From NCBI GenBank assembly GCA_035384565.1, contig DAOOIT010000017.1, positions 38,022 through 102,021 on the forward strand: 64,000 nucleotides of DNA. Direction: 5' to 3'. The notes below the pieces were generated by a model that was not told where the DNA came from, did not search any database, and saw only the letters and a list, made by a program, of their open reading frames with translations. Source of the DNA: Planctomycetota bacterium (GTDB taxonomy: Bacteria; Planctomycetota; PUPC01; DSUN01). The position numbers and the translations under genes were made by a program. How positions within the stretch are numbered: the first letter of the stretch is position 1; each line of letters opens with the position of its first letter. This document shows, one piece after another, positions 51,929 to 59,446 of the stretch.

Positions 51929-53127
51929 CACGGCTTCCGCTTGTTCTCGAACCAGGCCGGGCCGCCCCACTTGCCGGTCACGACCACGTCCAGGTCGCCG
52001 TCGCCGTCGAGGTCCACCGCGTGGATTTCCATGCCGGAGCCGACGCCTTCGTTGTAGGAGAGCACGTGCTTAGCCCAAGTGGGCGATGGCCCGGGGCGGA
52101 ACTCGTACCAGTAGACGCCGAGGGGGCCGAACTCGTCGGGGTCGCCGCCGTTGTGGGCCATGAAGCGCTTGCCCGTCACGAGGTCGAGGTCGCCATCGCC
52201 GTCCAGGTCGGCCAGGGCGAGGCTGTGGGGCTGCGACCAGGTGTCGTCAATGACGTGCTGCTTCCACGAGACGGCCGCGCCCTCCTTGACCTGCTGGTAC
52301 CAGAAGATGCCGTGCTTGTGGGCGTTGGAGGTCACCACGTCGTTCAGGCCGTCGCCATTGACGTCGTGGACGAGGATTTGCGGGGTGTGGTCGGCCTTGC
52401 CGTCCCTGGCGCCGAGCGCCCAGGGGTGCTCGGTCCACTGGCCTTTGCGGGGATCGGCGGGGGCCTCGAACCAGGCGTCGGGGCGGAGCACGTCGGGGCG
52501 CTTGTCGCCATTGATGTCGCCCACGCCTGCCCCGAAGTTCATCGGCTTGGGCGAGATGACGTGCTTGACCAGGCCGCGCTTGCCCGAGGCCAGGATGCCG
52601 ACTTCGTACCACACGGTCGGCTGCGTGTGGGCGAGGATTTCGTGGGCCTTGCCGTCGCCGTCAACGTCGGCGAGGTCGCCGCACTCGAAGTTGCCGGCCT
52701 TGTCGGCGACCTCCTCGGGCCACTCGCCCGCGGCGCCGAGGGTGTTGCGGCTCCAGGTGACGCTCGTGGAGAACCAACCGCACGACACCACGTCGGGCTT
52801 GCCGTCGCCGTCCACGTCGAGCGGCAGGTTCATGAAGTCGTCGGCGTAGCCCTTGCCCTTGTCGTCCACCGTGCCGCGGACGGAGCGCACCTTGAGGGGC
52901 TTGAAGTCGGGCGCGAGATAGAGGAACGGGCCGGCCACGATATCGAGCTTGCCGTCGCCATTGAAGTCCGCCACCCCACACGCCTCGGTGCGCACGTTGC
53001 CGATTCGATGCAGCACAAACTTGATCGGCGATTCCGTCGCCCCCTTGGCCTCCGGCGGCCCCTCCCCCGCCACCGCGCCGCAGAACCACAATGCCAGCAC
53101 AAACACAGCCTGTAGTCTCATCGCCAT
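51928..53127 (-). CDS. Secreted FG-GAP/VCBS repeat protein
   Basis: A 399-residue secreted beta-propeller-like protein. The signal peptide is LQAVFVLALWFCGAVAGEG. Seven calcium-binding-type repeats are visible: DFNGDGKLDIVAG, DVDGDGKPDVVSC, DVDGDGKAHEILA, DINGDKRPDVLRP, DVNGDGLNDVVTS, DLDGDGDLDLVTG and DLDGDGDLDVVVT. Each ends in a WF/WY-type strand (IFWYQQ, PAWFEN). The role is probably extracellular binding or structure. GAGGA lies close before the ATG at 53127 (53121 is also possible). Confidence 0.88.
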   Translation of the reverse strand: MAMRLQAVFVLALWFCGAVAGEGPPEAKGATESPIKFVLHRIGNVRTEACGVADFNGDGKLDIVAGPFLYLAPDFKPLKVRSVRGTVDDKGKGYADDFMNLPLDVDGDGKPDVVSCGWFSTSVTWSRNTLGAAGEWPEEVADKAGNFECGDLADVDGDGKAHEILAHTQPTVWYEVGILASGKRGLVKHVISPKPMNFGAGVGDINGDKRPDVLRPDAWFEAPADPRKGQWTEHPWALGARDGKADHTPQILVHDVNGDGLNDVVTSNAHKHGIFWYQQVKEGAAVSWKQHVIDDTWSQPHSLALADLDGDGDLDLVTGKRFMAHNGGDPDEFGPLGVYWYEFRPGPSPTWAKHVLSYNEGVGSGMEIHAVDLDGDGDLDVVVTGKWGGPAWFENKRKP

Positions 53128-53161
53128 CCCGTCCTCAACGTGATTCATGGGTCCGGCAGCG

Positions 53162-54280
53162 CTATGCGCCCAGCTTCTTCTTGCGCTCCTGCCCGAGGGC
53201 ATCGGCGGCGAACATGGCGTCCACGACGCCTTCGGAGGTGACCTCGAAGGCGTGGCTGGCGCACAGGGAGCCGGGGCCGGCGCAGGCGTCGCCGATCAGC
53301 TTGAAGCGCTCGCGCGCGGCGCCCGCCAGGCCCAGGTCGCCCAGCGTCACGGGCAGGCCCACCGCGATGCACCAGTCCACGATGGTGTAGAGGTCCTCGG
53401 TCCGCACGTCGGGGTCCATGCAAAGCTGGCTGGCGACGCCGAAGGCGACCTTTTCGCCGTGCATCATGCCGAGCGCCCTGCACTCGGGGTAGCCGGTGAG
53501 CAGGTTGCCGATCATGTGGGCGGTGGCGAGGCCGCCGCTCTCGAAGCCGAGGCCGGAGTGGAGGACGTTGGTCTCGATGACCTTCTCGACGGCGGGGGTA
53601 ACGACGTGGAGCTCGGCGGCCCGCCGGGCCTCGACGCCGAACTCCAGGAGCGTGTCGTAGCACAGGCGCGCGAGGGCCACAGCGGCCAGGGTGGGCGTGC
53701 CGCCGCCCAGGTTGAGCACCTTGCGGGTGCGCATGGCGGCCTGGGTCTCCACCCAGGTCGAGAGCGCGTCGCCCATGCCGGCCACCAGGGCGCGCACCGG
53801 GGCGTTGGCGATCACCTGGGTGTCCACCATCACGATGTCGGGGTTGAAGGGCCAGCAGTCGAAGCCCATGAAGTCGCCCTTCTCGCTGTACCACACGGTG
53901 GCGGCGCTGGTGGGCGAGTCGTTGGAGGCGATGGTGGGGCAGGTGATCATGCCGAGCTTGCCCTGGACGGCGACCGCTTTCGCGGTGTCGAGGGTCTTGC
54001 CGCCGCCGATGCCGACCGACACGTCGGCGCCCTTCTCCCGGGCGATGGCGAGCACGCGGGCCGCCTCGGCCTTCGTCGTTTCGCCCCGGAACTCGACGTC
54101 CACAACCTCGAGCCTGGCGTCCTTGAGGCTCTGGAGCACGGTCTCGCCGACGGCGGCCTTGACGCGCGGGTCCCACAGCACGAGGGGCTTCTTGCCCACC
54201 AGGCCGATGTAGCGGCCCGCCTCGGCCAGCACGTTGCGGCCCTGGACGTACTTGCGCGGCGCGATGAGGACGGATTTCAT
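53162..54280 (-). CDS. Glycerol dehydrogenase-like iron/zinc alcohol dehydrogenase
   Basis: A 372-residue member of the group III metal-dependent alcohol dehydrogenase family, close to GldA. The nucleotide site is SVGIGGGKTLDTAKAVA; the TITCPTIASNDSPTSA-type string is typical of glycerol dehydrogenase. Metal ligands are D in AGMGDALSTWVE, H in GLATAHMIGN and H in MMHGEKVAFG. It oxidises a polyol or a related sugar-derived product with NAD. It starts 1 nt after the rhaT-like frame's final stop, in a sugar-uptake operon. Confidence 0.9.
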   Translation of the reverse strand: MKSVLIAPRKYVQGRNVLAEAGRYIGLVGKKPLVLWDPRVKAAVGETVLQSLKDARLEVVDVEFRGETTKAEAARVLAIAREKGADVSVGIGGGKTLDTAKAVAVQGKLGMITCPTIASNDSPTSAATVWYSEKGDFMGFDCWPFNPDIVMVDTQVIANAPVRALVAGMGDALSTWVETQAAMRTRKVLNLGGGTPTLAAVALARLCYDTLLEFGVEARRAAELHVVTPAVEKVIETNVLHSGLGFESGGLATAHMIGNLLTGYPECRALGMMHGEKVAFGVASQLCMDPDVRTEDLYTIVDWCIAVGLPVTLGDLGLAGAARERFKLIGDACAGPGSLCASHAFEVTSEGVVDAMFAADALGQERKKKLGA

Positions 54281-54281
54281 G

Positions 54282-54425
54282 TCACTGGGCCTCCTTTGCC
54301 TTCAGGACGGGTTGGGCGGCGGCCCCCGAGGCCGCGTTGTGCCGGGCGCGTTCGGCCATGGCGTTGCCCTGGGCGAGCACCACGACGCCGAGGATGAGCA
54401 CCACGATGGCCGCGACGATCCACTA
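54282..54425 (-). other. Open continuation of rhaT beyond the amber codon
   Basis: After the TAG at 54423-54425 the same frame stays open for 46 codons: WIVAAIVVLILGVVVLAQG forms a complete transmembrane helix, then a short polar tail with ...LKAKEAQ and a TGA at 54282-54284. Loss of this helix would truncate a ten-helix transporter. The codon after TAG is TGG. Options are a point nonsense mutation, an assembly error or translational readthrough. Confidence 0.8.
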
Positions 54426-55388
54426 CACGCTCCGCTTGCTGGCGCCCTTCCACTCGCCGGTGCGGAAGCCGTGCAGGTTGCCGATGATGATGGCGAAGGA
54501 CATGAAGGCGGGATAGCCGACGGGCACGCCCAGCGAGCCCAGGCGGCCCCAGCCGAGGGCGAAGAAGAACACGGCGGCGTCGTGCAGCAGCGCCATGGCG
54601 AAGGCCAGGCACAGCGTGCGCCCGACGCCCGGCTGGAACAGGTGGCCCCAGGTCTTGTTCTTCGTGAGCTTGCAGGCGCAGTAGCCGCAGGCCGAGAGCA
54701 CGCCGCCCCACAGGATCAGGCAGGTGACGGCCCAGGCCACGGCGACGCCCTTGTTGCCGGCGGCCTCGGCGGCCTTGGCCACCGGCCCGGCGTAGCCCGA
54801 CGCCACGGCCCAGCACGCGCACAGCACGCCCGAGACGACGCCGACGAGGACTCCGATGAGCATCCTGGGCCTCTGGGCCCCGGCGGTCTCGTCGGGCGTG
54901 GCGGCGGCCTTGGCGCTGGCCTCCTTGAGCATGGCCGCCCGCGCGGCCACGATGACGCCGACCACGCACACCCCCACGCCCGCCAGGATCACGGCCCCGT
55001 GCTCGGTCGCCATGTCCTTCGGGTTGAAGAGGGCCATGGGCAGGAGCGACCCCGTGACGATCTGTGCGCCGTAGTTGAGCGCGTAGGCCAGGGACAGGCC
55101 GATGAAGGCGAAGCTCAGGCCCAGCGTCATCGAGCCCAGGCCCCACAGGAAGCCGAAGATCAGCACGGGCAGCAGCTTCGCCATCGCCACGTTGCCGTAG
55201 ACGCCGAAGAAGTCCTCCACCACGGCCGGCCCGACCACCACCGGCAGCAGCACGGTGACGAAGAAGAAGAACGGCCCCCACAGCACCTCCCAGGGCGTGT
55301 CTTTCCTCACGAACTTGCTGGGCAGGCCGAACGACCCGCCGCACGCCGCGCCGAGGAACAGGAAGAGAAAGCCCAGCCAGATCTCCAT
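54423..55388 (-). CDS. rhaT: RhaT-like sugar-proton symporter, ended by an in-frame TAG
   Basis: The first 321 residues of an L-rhamnose/H+ symporter-like membrane protein. The start EIWLGFLFLFLGAACGGSFG and the later LPSKFVRKDTPWEVLWGPFF are RhaT-like. About nine hydrophobic helices are present. The frame ends at TAG (54423-54425) right after GEWKGASKRSV, the cytoplasmic segment that precedes the last helix in RhaT. The next 46 codons (see the entry 54282-54425) encode a further helix and end at TGA, 1 nt before the next gene. The protein as annotated therefore lacks its final helix. Neighbours are a sugar kinase and a polyol dehydrogenase. The sugar could be rhamnose or another deoxysugar; no aldolase or isomerase of a rhamnose pathway is nearby. 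Confidence 0.85.
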   Translation of the reverse strand: MEIWLGFLFLFLGAACGGSFGLPSKFVRKDTPWEVLWGPFFFFVTVLLPVVVGPAVVEDFFGVYGNVAMAKLLPVLIFGFLWGLGSMTLGLSFAFIGLSLAYALNYGAQIVTGSLLPMALFNPKDMATEHGAVILAGVGVCVVGVIVAARAAMLKEASAKAAATPDETAGAQRPRMLIGVLVGVVSGVLCACWAVASGYAGPVAKAAEAAGNKGVAVAWAVTCLILWGGVLSACGYCACKLTKNKTWGHLFQPGVGRTLCLAFAMALLHDAAVFFFALGWGRLGSLGVPVGYPAFMSFAIIIGNLHGFRTGEWKGASKRSV

Positions 55389-55472
55389 CGTGCGTGCTCC
55401 TTAGTCAGGAGGCTCCGGATCATCCATCGGACGGGTCGGGCCGGCCCGACGGGTTCCACGTCGCATGGGGCC

Positions 55473-57014
55473 TCACCCCAGCTTGCGCAACCGCGCGTGA
55501 ATGCCCTTGAGGGCTGGGTACAACTGCTCGAACGTCGCATACCACTCGGCGTACTGCGCCGTGAGCGCCGCGTTCGGCTCATAGACGCGGCCGGGACGGG
55601 CCACGTGGTCGTAGGCGTCCTGCTCGTCGCGGTAGAGGCCGACGCCGATGCCGGCGAGAATGGCGGCGCCCAGGGGGGTGGCCTCCTCGAGCTCGGGCGT
55701 CTCGATCGGCTTGCCCGCCACGTCGGCCTTGTTCTGCATGGCGAAGCGGTTCTTCGTGCCCCCGCCCACGGCCACCAGCGACTCCGCCTTGAGGCCGAAG
55801 CCGCGCTCGAGTCCCTTGAGGATCTGGAGGAACTGATAGCTGAGGCCCTCGACGACGGCGCGGGTCATGTCGCCCTTGGACACGATGTTGCGGAGGCCGA
55901 CGAAGGCGCCGGCCGACGAGGCGTCCACGATGGGGAAGCTGCTGCCGGACATGTGGGGGAGGAACATGACGCCGTGGGCGCCTGGCGGCGCGGCGGCGGC
56001 TGCGGCCATCAGGTAATCCCAGTCCACGCCGCCCTCGGCTTCGGCCTTGCGTTTCTCGTCGGAGCCGAACTGGTCGCGGAACCACTCGAGCATTTCGGCG
56101 GCCACGGCCGAGCCCATCACCGCCCACATGTCGCGGGCCACGTGCGAGTCCACCCACGTGCCCATCGCGGCCGCCTCGGGCGTGAGCACGGGCGCGGGGA
56201 TGGCGGCGACGATGATGTCCCAGGTGCCGAGCACGGAGAGCACGACGCCGGGCTTGAAGGCCCCCGCGGGCAGGGCTCCGCACAGGAAGTCGTGGCCGCC
56301 CAGCACCACGGGGGTGCCCCTCGGCAGCCCCGTGGCCTCCGCCGCCCTCGCGTGCACCTGGCCGAGAACCGTGCCGCTCGGGCGCGGCTCGGCGAGCAGG
56401 CCGCGGTCAATGCCCGAGACCTCCAGCAGCTCGTCCGAGTAGGTGCGCGTGCGCTGGTCGAGGAGCAGGGTGTTCGAGGCCATCGAGTAGTCGGTGGCGA
56501 ACTCGCCGCAGAGCATGAAGTTCACGAAGTCCTCGATGAGCAGCCATTTGTAGGTTCTCTTGAGGATTTCGGGCTCGTGCTCGCGCATCCAGAGGATGCG
56601 GAGGGCCGAGTTGATGGCCCACACGGGGTTGCCGCTGATGGCGAACTGCCGCTGGGCGCCCACGTGCTCGAGCCACCAGTCCTGCTGCGGCTTCGTGCGG
56701 GCGCAGTGCCAACTGATGAAGGGGTAGAGCCAGCGGCCGTCCTTTGTCATCGGCACGCCGTCCATGCCCATGCCGGTGACGGCCACGGCGCGGATGGCGG
56801 AGGGGTCGGGCAGTTGGCCGATGGCCTCGCGCAGGGCGTCGCAGGTGCCGCCCCAGATTTGCTCGGGCCTCCAGATGGCCCAGTCGGGGTGCGCGGGGTC
56901 GGGGTTGACGCGCTCGGTCGGGCGGCTGGCCTTGGCCACCGCGTTGCCCTGGAGATCGTAGACCACGGCCTTGAGGCTGGTGGAGCCGAGGTCAATGCCC
57001 ACAAGGTAGTCCAT
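55473..57014 (-). CDS. FGGY-family carbohydrate kinase
   Basis: A 513-residue sugar kinase of the FGGY family (xylulokinase/fuculokinase/gluconokinase group). The N-terminal ATPase motif is YLVGIDLGSTSLKAVVYDLQ; the substrate-contact region is ISWHCARTKPQQDWW; the C-terminal signature is AVVEGLSYQFLQILKGLERG, then VGGGTKNRFAMQNKADV. It probably phosphorylates the sugar imported by the RhaT-like protein. AGGAG-type sequence precedes the ATG at 57012-57014. It follows the UroD-like gene after a syllable-type inverted repeat. Confidence 0.92.
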   Translation of the reverse strand: MDYLVGIDLGSTSLKAVVYDLQGNAVAKASRPTERVNPDPAHPDWAIWRPEQIWGGTCDALREAIGQLPDPSAIRAVAVTGMGMDGVPMTKDGRWLYPFISWHCARTKPQQDWWLEHVGAQRQFAISGNPVWAINSALRILWMREHEPEILKRTYKWLLIEDFVNFMLCGEFATDYSMASNTLLLDQRTRTYSDELLEVSGIDRGLLAEPRPSGTVLGQVHARAAEATGLPRGTPVVLGGHDFLCGALPAGAFKPGVVLSVLGTWDIIVAAIPAPVLTPEAAAMGTWVDSHVARDMWAVMGSAVAAEMLEWFRDQFGSDEKRKAEAEGGVDWDYLMAAAAAAPPGAHGVMFLPHMSGSSFPIVDASSAGAFVGLRNIVSKGDMTRAVVEGLSYQFLQILKGLERGFGLKAESLVAVGGGTKNRFAMQNKADVAGKPIETPELEEATPLGAAILAGIGVGLYRDEQDAYDHVARPGRVYEPNAALTAQYAEWYATFEQLYPALKGIHARLRKLG

Positions 57015-57050
57015 GCGTCCTGCTCCTCCTGCCGCAGCCTGCGCGTCGGC

Positions 57051-57139
57051 TGCGTGATACGCGCTGCGTGATGCGTGAGAAGAGAAGGCACATGCGTTCG
57101 GCTCCCGCCTTCTTACGAATCACGTATCACGCCTCACGA
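57051..57139 (-). repeat. 'GCGTGATAC' inverted syllable array
   Basis: On the minus strand the UroD-like TGA stop (57134-57136) opens TGAGGCGTGATACGTGATTC, GTAAGAAGGCGGGAG. The inverted arm CTTCTCTTCTCACGCATCAC, GCAGCGCGTATCACGC is at 57051-57086. The spacer is about 20 nt. It is the same unit family as 44260-44361. Confidence 0.78.
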
Positions 57140-58207
57140 GAACGCCTCAATCGCGCCCGAATCCTTCCAGCCTTCCAACTGAAGGGGATAGGCTCCGTAC
57201 ATGTGGATCGCGTTCCACATGGCCAGATAGTTGCCGGGCTTGACGGCGGAGTGGATGCTGTTGGACGACGAGACGATGAGCCCGCCGCCCGGCCCCGCCG
57301 CGCGGATGACGGCGAGGGTCTCCTCGACCACCTGCTTCTCGGTGCCGAAGGAGAGCGTCTGCGCGCAGTTCACGTTGCCCTTGAGCGCGATGCGGCCGCC
57401 GTACCGCCGCTTGAACTCCGCCATGTCCAGCCCGCCCAGGGGGTCAATCGGGTCCAGGCAGTCAATGCCCGAGTCCAGGATCATGTCGAGGATGGGGCGG
57501 ATGTCGCCGTCGCTGTGCTTGATGACGGGCAGGCCCAGCTCATTGAAGGTGCCCATGACCCGCCGGAGGCCGGGGTAGAGGAACTCGCGGAACATGGCGG
57601 GCGACACGAAGGGGCCGCTCGCCGACGCATAGTCGTCGCCCGTGAACACGAAGTCCACGCCCCGCTTCGCCACCTCGCGCGCCATGGCGATGTTGGCGTT
57701 CACCGAGATTTCGACGAGGCCGTGGACCAGCTCGGGCTCGGCCGCGAAGGCCATCATCAGCGTGTCGAAGCCCGCGAGGTAGCGGGGGATGGAGAAGACG
57801 TCGTTGAGGTGCACGCCCACGGCGAGGCGGCCCTTGTAGCGGGCCACCATGCGCTCGATGCTCGCGTAGCGCCCGGGCGCGTGCGGGTCGGGCGGGCGGT
57901 ACCGGCGCAGCGCGTCGAGGGTCTGGACGGGGTGCTCGACGGCCACGCCGTGCTCCTCGCCCGAGTCCTTCATCACCATGCCCCACTCGCTGCGGGCGAG
58001 GCCGGGGCCGAGGCGTTCCTTCTTGAAGTCGGGCGCGGTGAGGATGGCGTCGAGGCCCATGCGCACGGTGAACTCTTCCATCGTGGCGCCGGGGCAGAGG
58101 GCGTCGCGCACGCGACGGTCAATGATCCACTCGAAGTGGGGGATGCGGTCGGGCTCCTGGCGGCGGAGGACGGCCAGGACGCGTTCGGCGGAGGTCATGG
58201 CGCTCAT
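57134..58207 (-). CDS. UroD-fold protein, second paralogue
   Basis: A 357-residue UroD/MtaA-like TIM-barrel protein. Landmarks are RVLAVLRRQEPDRIPHFEWI (N-terminal family motif), DFVFTGDDYASASGPFVSPA with MFREFLYPGLRRV, LPVIKHSDGDIRPILDMILD and RIALKGNVNCAQTLSFGTEK. As in MtaA-type proteins, the His in KHSDGD and the Cys in NVNCAQ could hold a metal. Substrate unknown; such paralogues in sugar operons have been suggested to be corrinoid-linked methyltransferases, which is not shown here. It opens the FGGY-RhaT-GldA operon. Confidence 0.85.
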   Translation of the reverse strand: MSAMTSAERVLAVLRRQEPDRIPHFEWIIDRRVRDALCPGATMEEFTVRMGLDAILTAPDFKKERLGPGLARSEWGMVMKDSGEEHGVAVEHPVQTLDALRRYRPPDPHAPGRYASIERMVARYKGRLAVGVHLNDVFSIPRYLAGFDTLMMAFAAEPELVHGLVEISVNANIAMAREVAKRGVDFVFTGDDYASASGPFVSPAMFREFLYPGLRRVMGTFNELGLPVIKHSDGDIRPILDMILDSGIDCLDPIDPLGGLDMAEFKRRYGGRIALKGNVNCAQTLSFGTEKQVVEETLAVIRAAGPGGGLIVSSSNSIHSAVKPGNYLAMWNAIHMYGAYPLQLEGWKDSGAIEAFS

Positions 58208-58263
58208 GGGCGTGAGGCACCCTGGGGGGCTGGGAGCCGAGAGGCGCGCGGCACGCGCCCAGC

Positions 58264-58292
58264 AGGATAGCGGCTGGGCGGCTGGCTGTCAA
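58264..58292 (-). promoter_or_regulatory. Promoter of the UroD-FGGY-RhaT-GldA operon
   Basis: On the minus strand TTGACA (58287-58292), a 17-nt spacer and TATCCT (58264-58269). Transcription should start near 58257, giving a leader of about 50 nt before the start at 58207. Confidence 0.75.
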
Positions 58293-58339
58293 CCGCGGAG
58301 TCTGCGGGGGGTGCGGGCCGGGATTGTAGGCAGATTCCG

Positions 58340-58520
58340 TAGCCCCTTCGGGGCGCCATGGTGAAGCCCAGGGCAACGCCCTGGGTCCAGCGGCACCCAC
58401 CAGGAAGCCCTGAAGGGGCGGCATGGGGCTCCCCTATCTCGCCCCTTCAGGGCTCGGTCTGAGGTGGCCTCCTTCCCAGGGCGTTGCCCTGGGCTTTACC
58501 ATACGAGCCTTTCAGGCTCC
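58340..58520. repeat. Palindromic 'GCCCTGAAGGGGC' element
   Basis: Two nested inverted pairs: GCCCAGGGCAACGCCCTGGG (58366-58385) with CCCAGGGCGTTGCCCTGGGC (58475-58494), and GCCCTGAAGGGGC (58407-58419) with GCCCCTTCAGGGC (58441-58453). The element spans about 180 nt, has no coding content and looks like a MITE-like or REP-like repeat. Confidence 0.7.
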
Positions 58521-58627
58521 AGAGAGGAGCAATCCACCTGCAATTGCGGCCCGCACCCGTTTGCGGGGGGTGCGAACCGGGAAGGTAGGCGACCGTACGC
58601 ACCAGCGCCCCCATCTGTGGGGGACAT

Positions 58628-58711
58628 CGTGGGCGGCGTGTCCCCACGCCGCGAACCGCGGGACGGGGACGCGCCGCCCACAAGCACAGCCGAGGGCGGC
58701 TGTGCCACATG
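58628..58711. repeat. 'TGTGGGCGG' dispersed palindromic repeat, copy 3
   Basis: Matches 42902-42986 at most positions: GTGGGCGGCGTGTCCCCACG, then a GGGACGGGGACG spacer, CGCCGCCCACAAGC, and GCCGAGGGCGGCTGTGCCAC. It is also related to 19662-19717. Confidence 0.75.
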
Positions 58712-58831
58712 AAACCCGCCGCACAGGAGCAGGGCCACCTACTACTCGGGGGTGCACCCGTCCGCGCGGGGGCCGGAAAGCGCGGTCGCGCGAGCCGGGT
58801 GCCGCGTGGGGGAGGGGGACCATAGGGGACT

Positions 58832-59000
58832 CTCTTCTCGCCCCTACGCTCTGCGTGGGGGCGGAGATGCGGACGCTCCGGCATCCCTTCTTCCATTTCC
58901 AGGAAGGCGAAGAGGGCCGCAGAGCGGCCAAGAGCGCGTCCCCACGCAGAGCGTAGGGACGAGAAAGTGGGGCAGAGCGTAGGGACGAGGAAGTGGGGCG
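58832..59000. repeat. Three 'CGTAGGGACGA' repeat copies
   Basis: An inverted copy (CTCGCCCCTACGCTCTGCGT, 58837-58856) and two direct copies: CGCAGAGCGTAGGGACGAGA (58944-58963) and AGAGCGTAGGGACGAGGAAG (58974-58993). They are related to 32366-32421. The remaining parts of 58208-59150 hold no gene that I can support. Confidence 0.7.
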
Positions 59001-59151
59001 GAGCGAGGGGGGAGGGCCACACGGGAAAGAAGGGACTCAAGGAACGCCGGCGCGGCCTGGGAGCTTGGCTGCCTGTGGTCTCCTCTGTCCCCCTCGTCCC
59101 TTGGAACCCTTTGGCCTGGGGCGGTGGAAGGCGTTTTTTTTCATTGGAGGC

Positions 59152-59179
59152 TTGACAAAGCAAATTATTATGATATACT
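59152..59179 (+). promoter_or_regulatory. Strong AT-rich promoter of the AAA_25 gene leader
   Basis: TTGACA (59152-59157), a 16-nt AT-rich spacer and TATACT (59174-59179). It is far more AT-rich than its surroundings. The start codon is 268 nt downstream. Confidence 0.7.
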
Positions 59180-59185
59180 CACGGA

Positions 59186-59446
59186 GTGGGCAGCATTTCA
59201 CTTGTCCTGCTGCCCAAAGGGTGAGGCGGCGGAACGCCTTGCCCAACGGCTGACACGTAGGCCAGCCGCTGCATATCCACCTGATTCCGCAAATCCTTAT
59301 ATTGCTGCGGATTATGGCCAGCAGAGGCCGGCGCATGGCCGCCGCTGCCGGCCGAAGGGGGTGCGCTTGAGAGACCTCGCCTGACTTGATGCGGGTGCTG
59401 TGGGTGTAGTATCCAAGTATCGTGTAACTCGATGAGGAGAAGGGGC
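59186..59446 (+). ncRNA. Structured leader or non-coding RNA
   Basis: Begins at the expected transcription start of the 59152 promoter. Hairpins are GGGCAGCA/TGCTGCCC (59188-59195 with 59208-59215), CGGCTG/CAGCCG (59247-59252 with 59263-59268) and TCCGCA/TGCGGA (59286-59291 with 59306-59311). It has no open frame of its own. It could be a 5' leader or a separate small RNA; no known family is recognised. Confidence 0.4.

Noticed and set aside
10791..57139. CRISPR array
   Set aside because: The syllable arrays have units of 7-9 nt with no regular unique spacers, and no cas genes are present.
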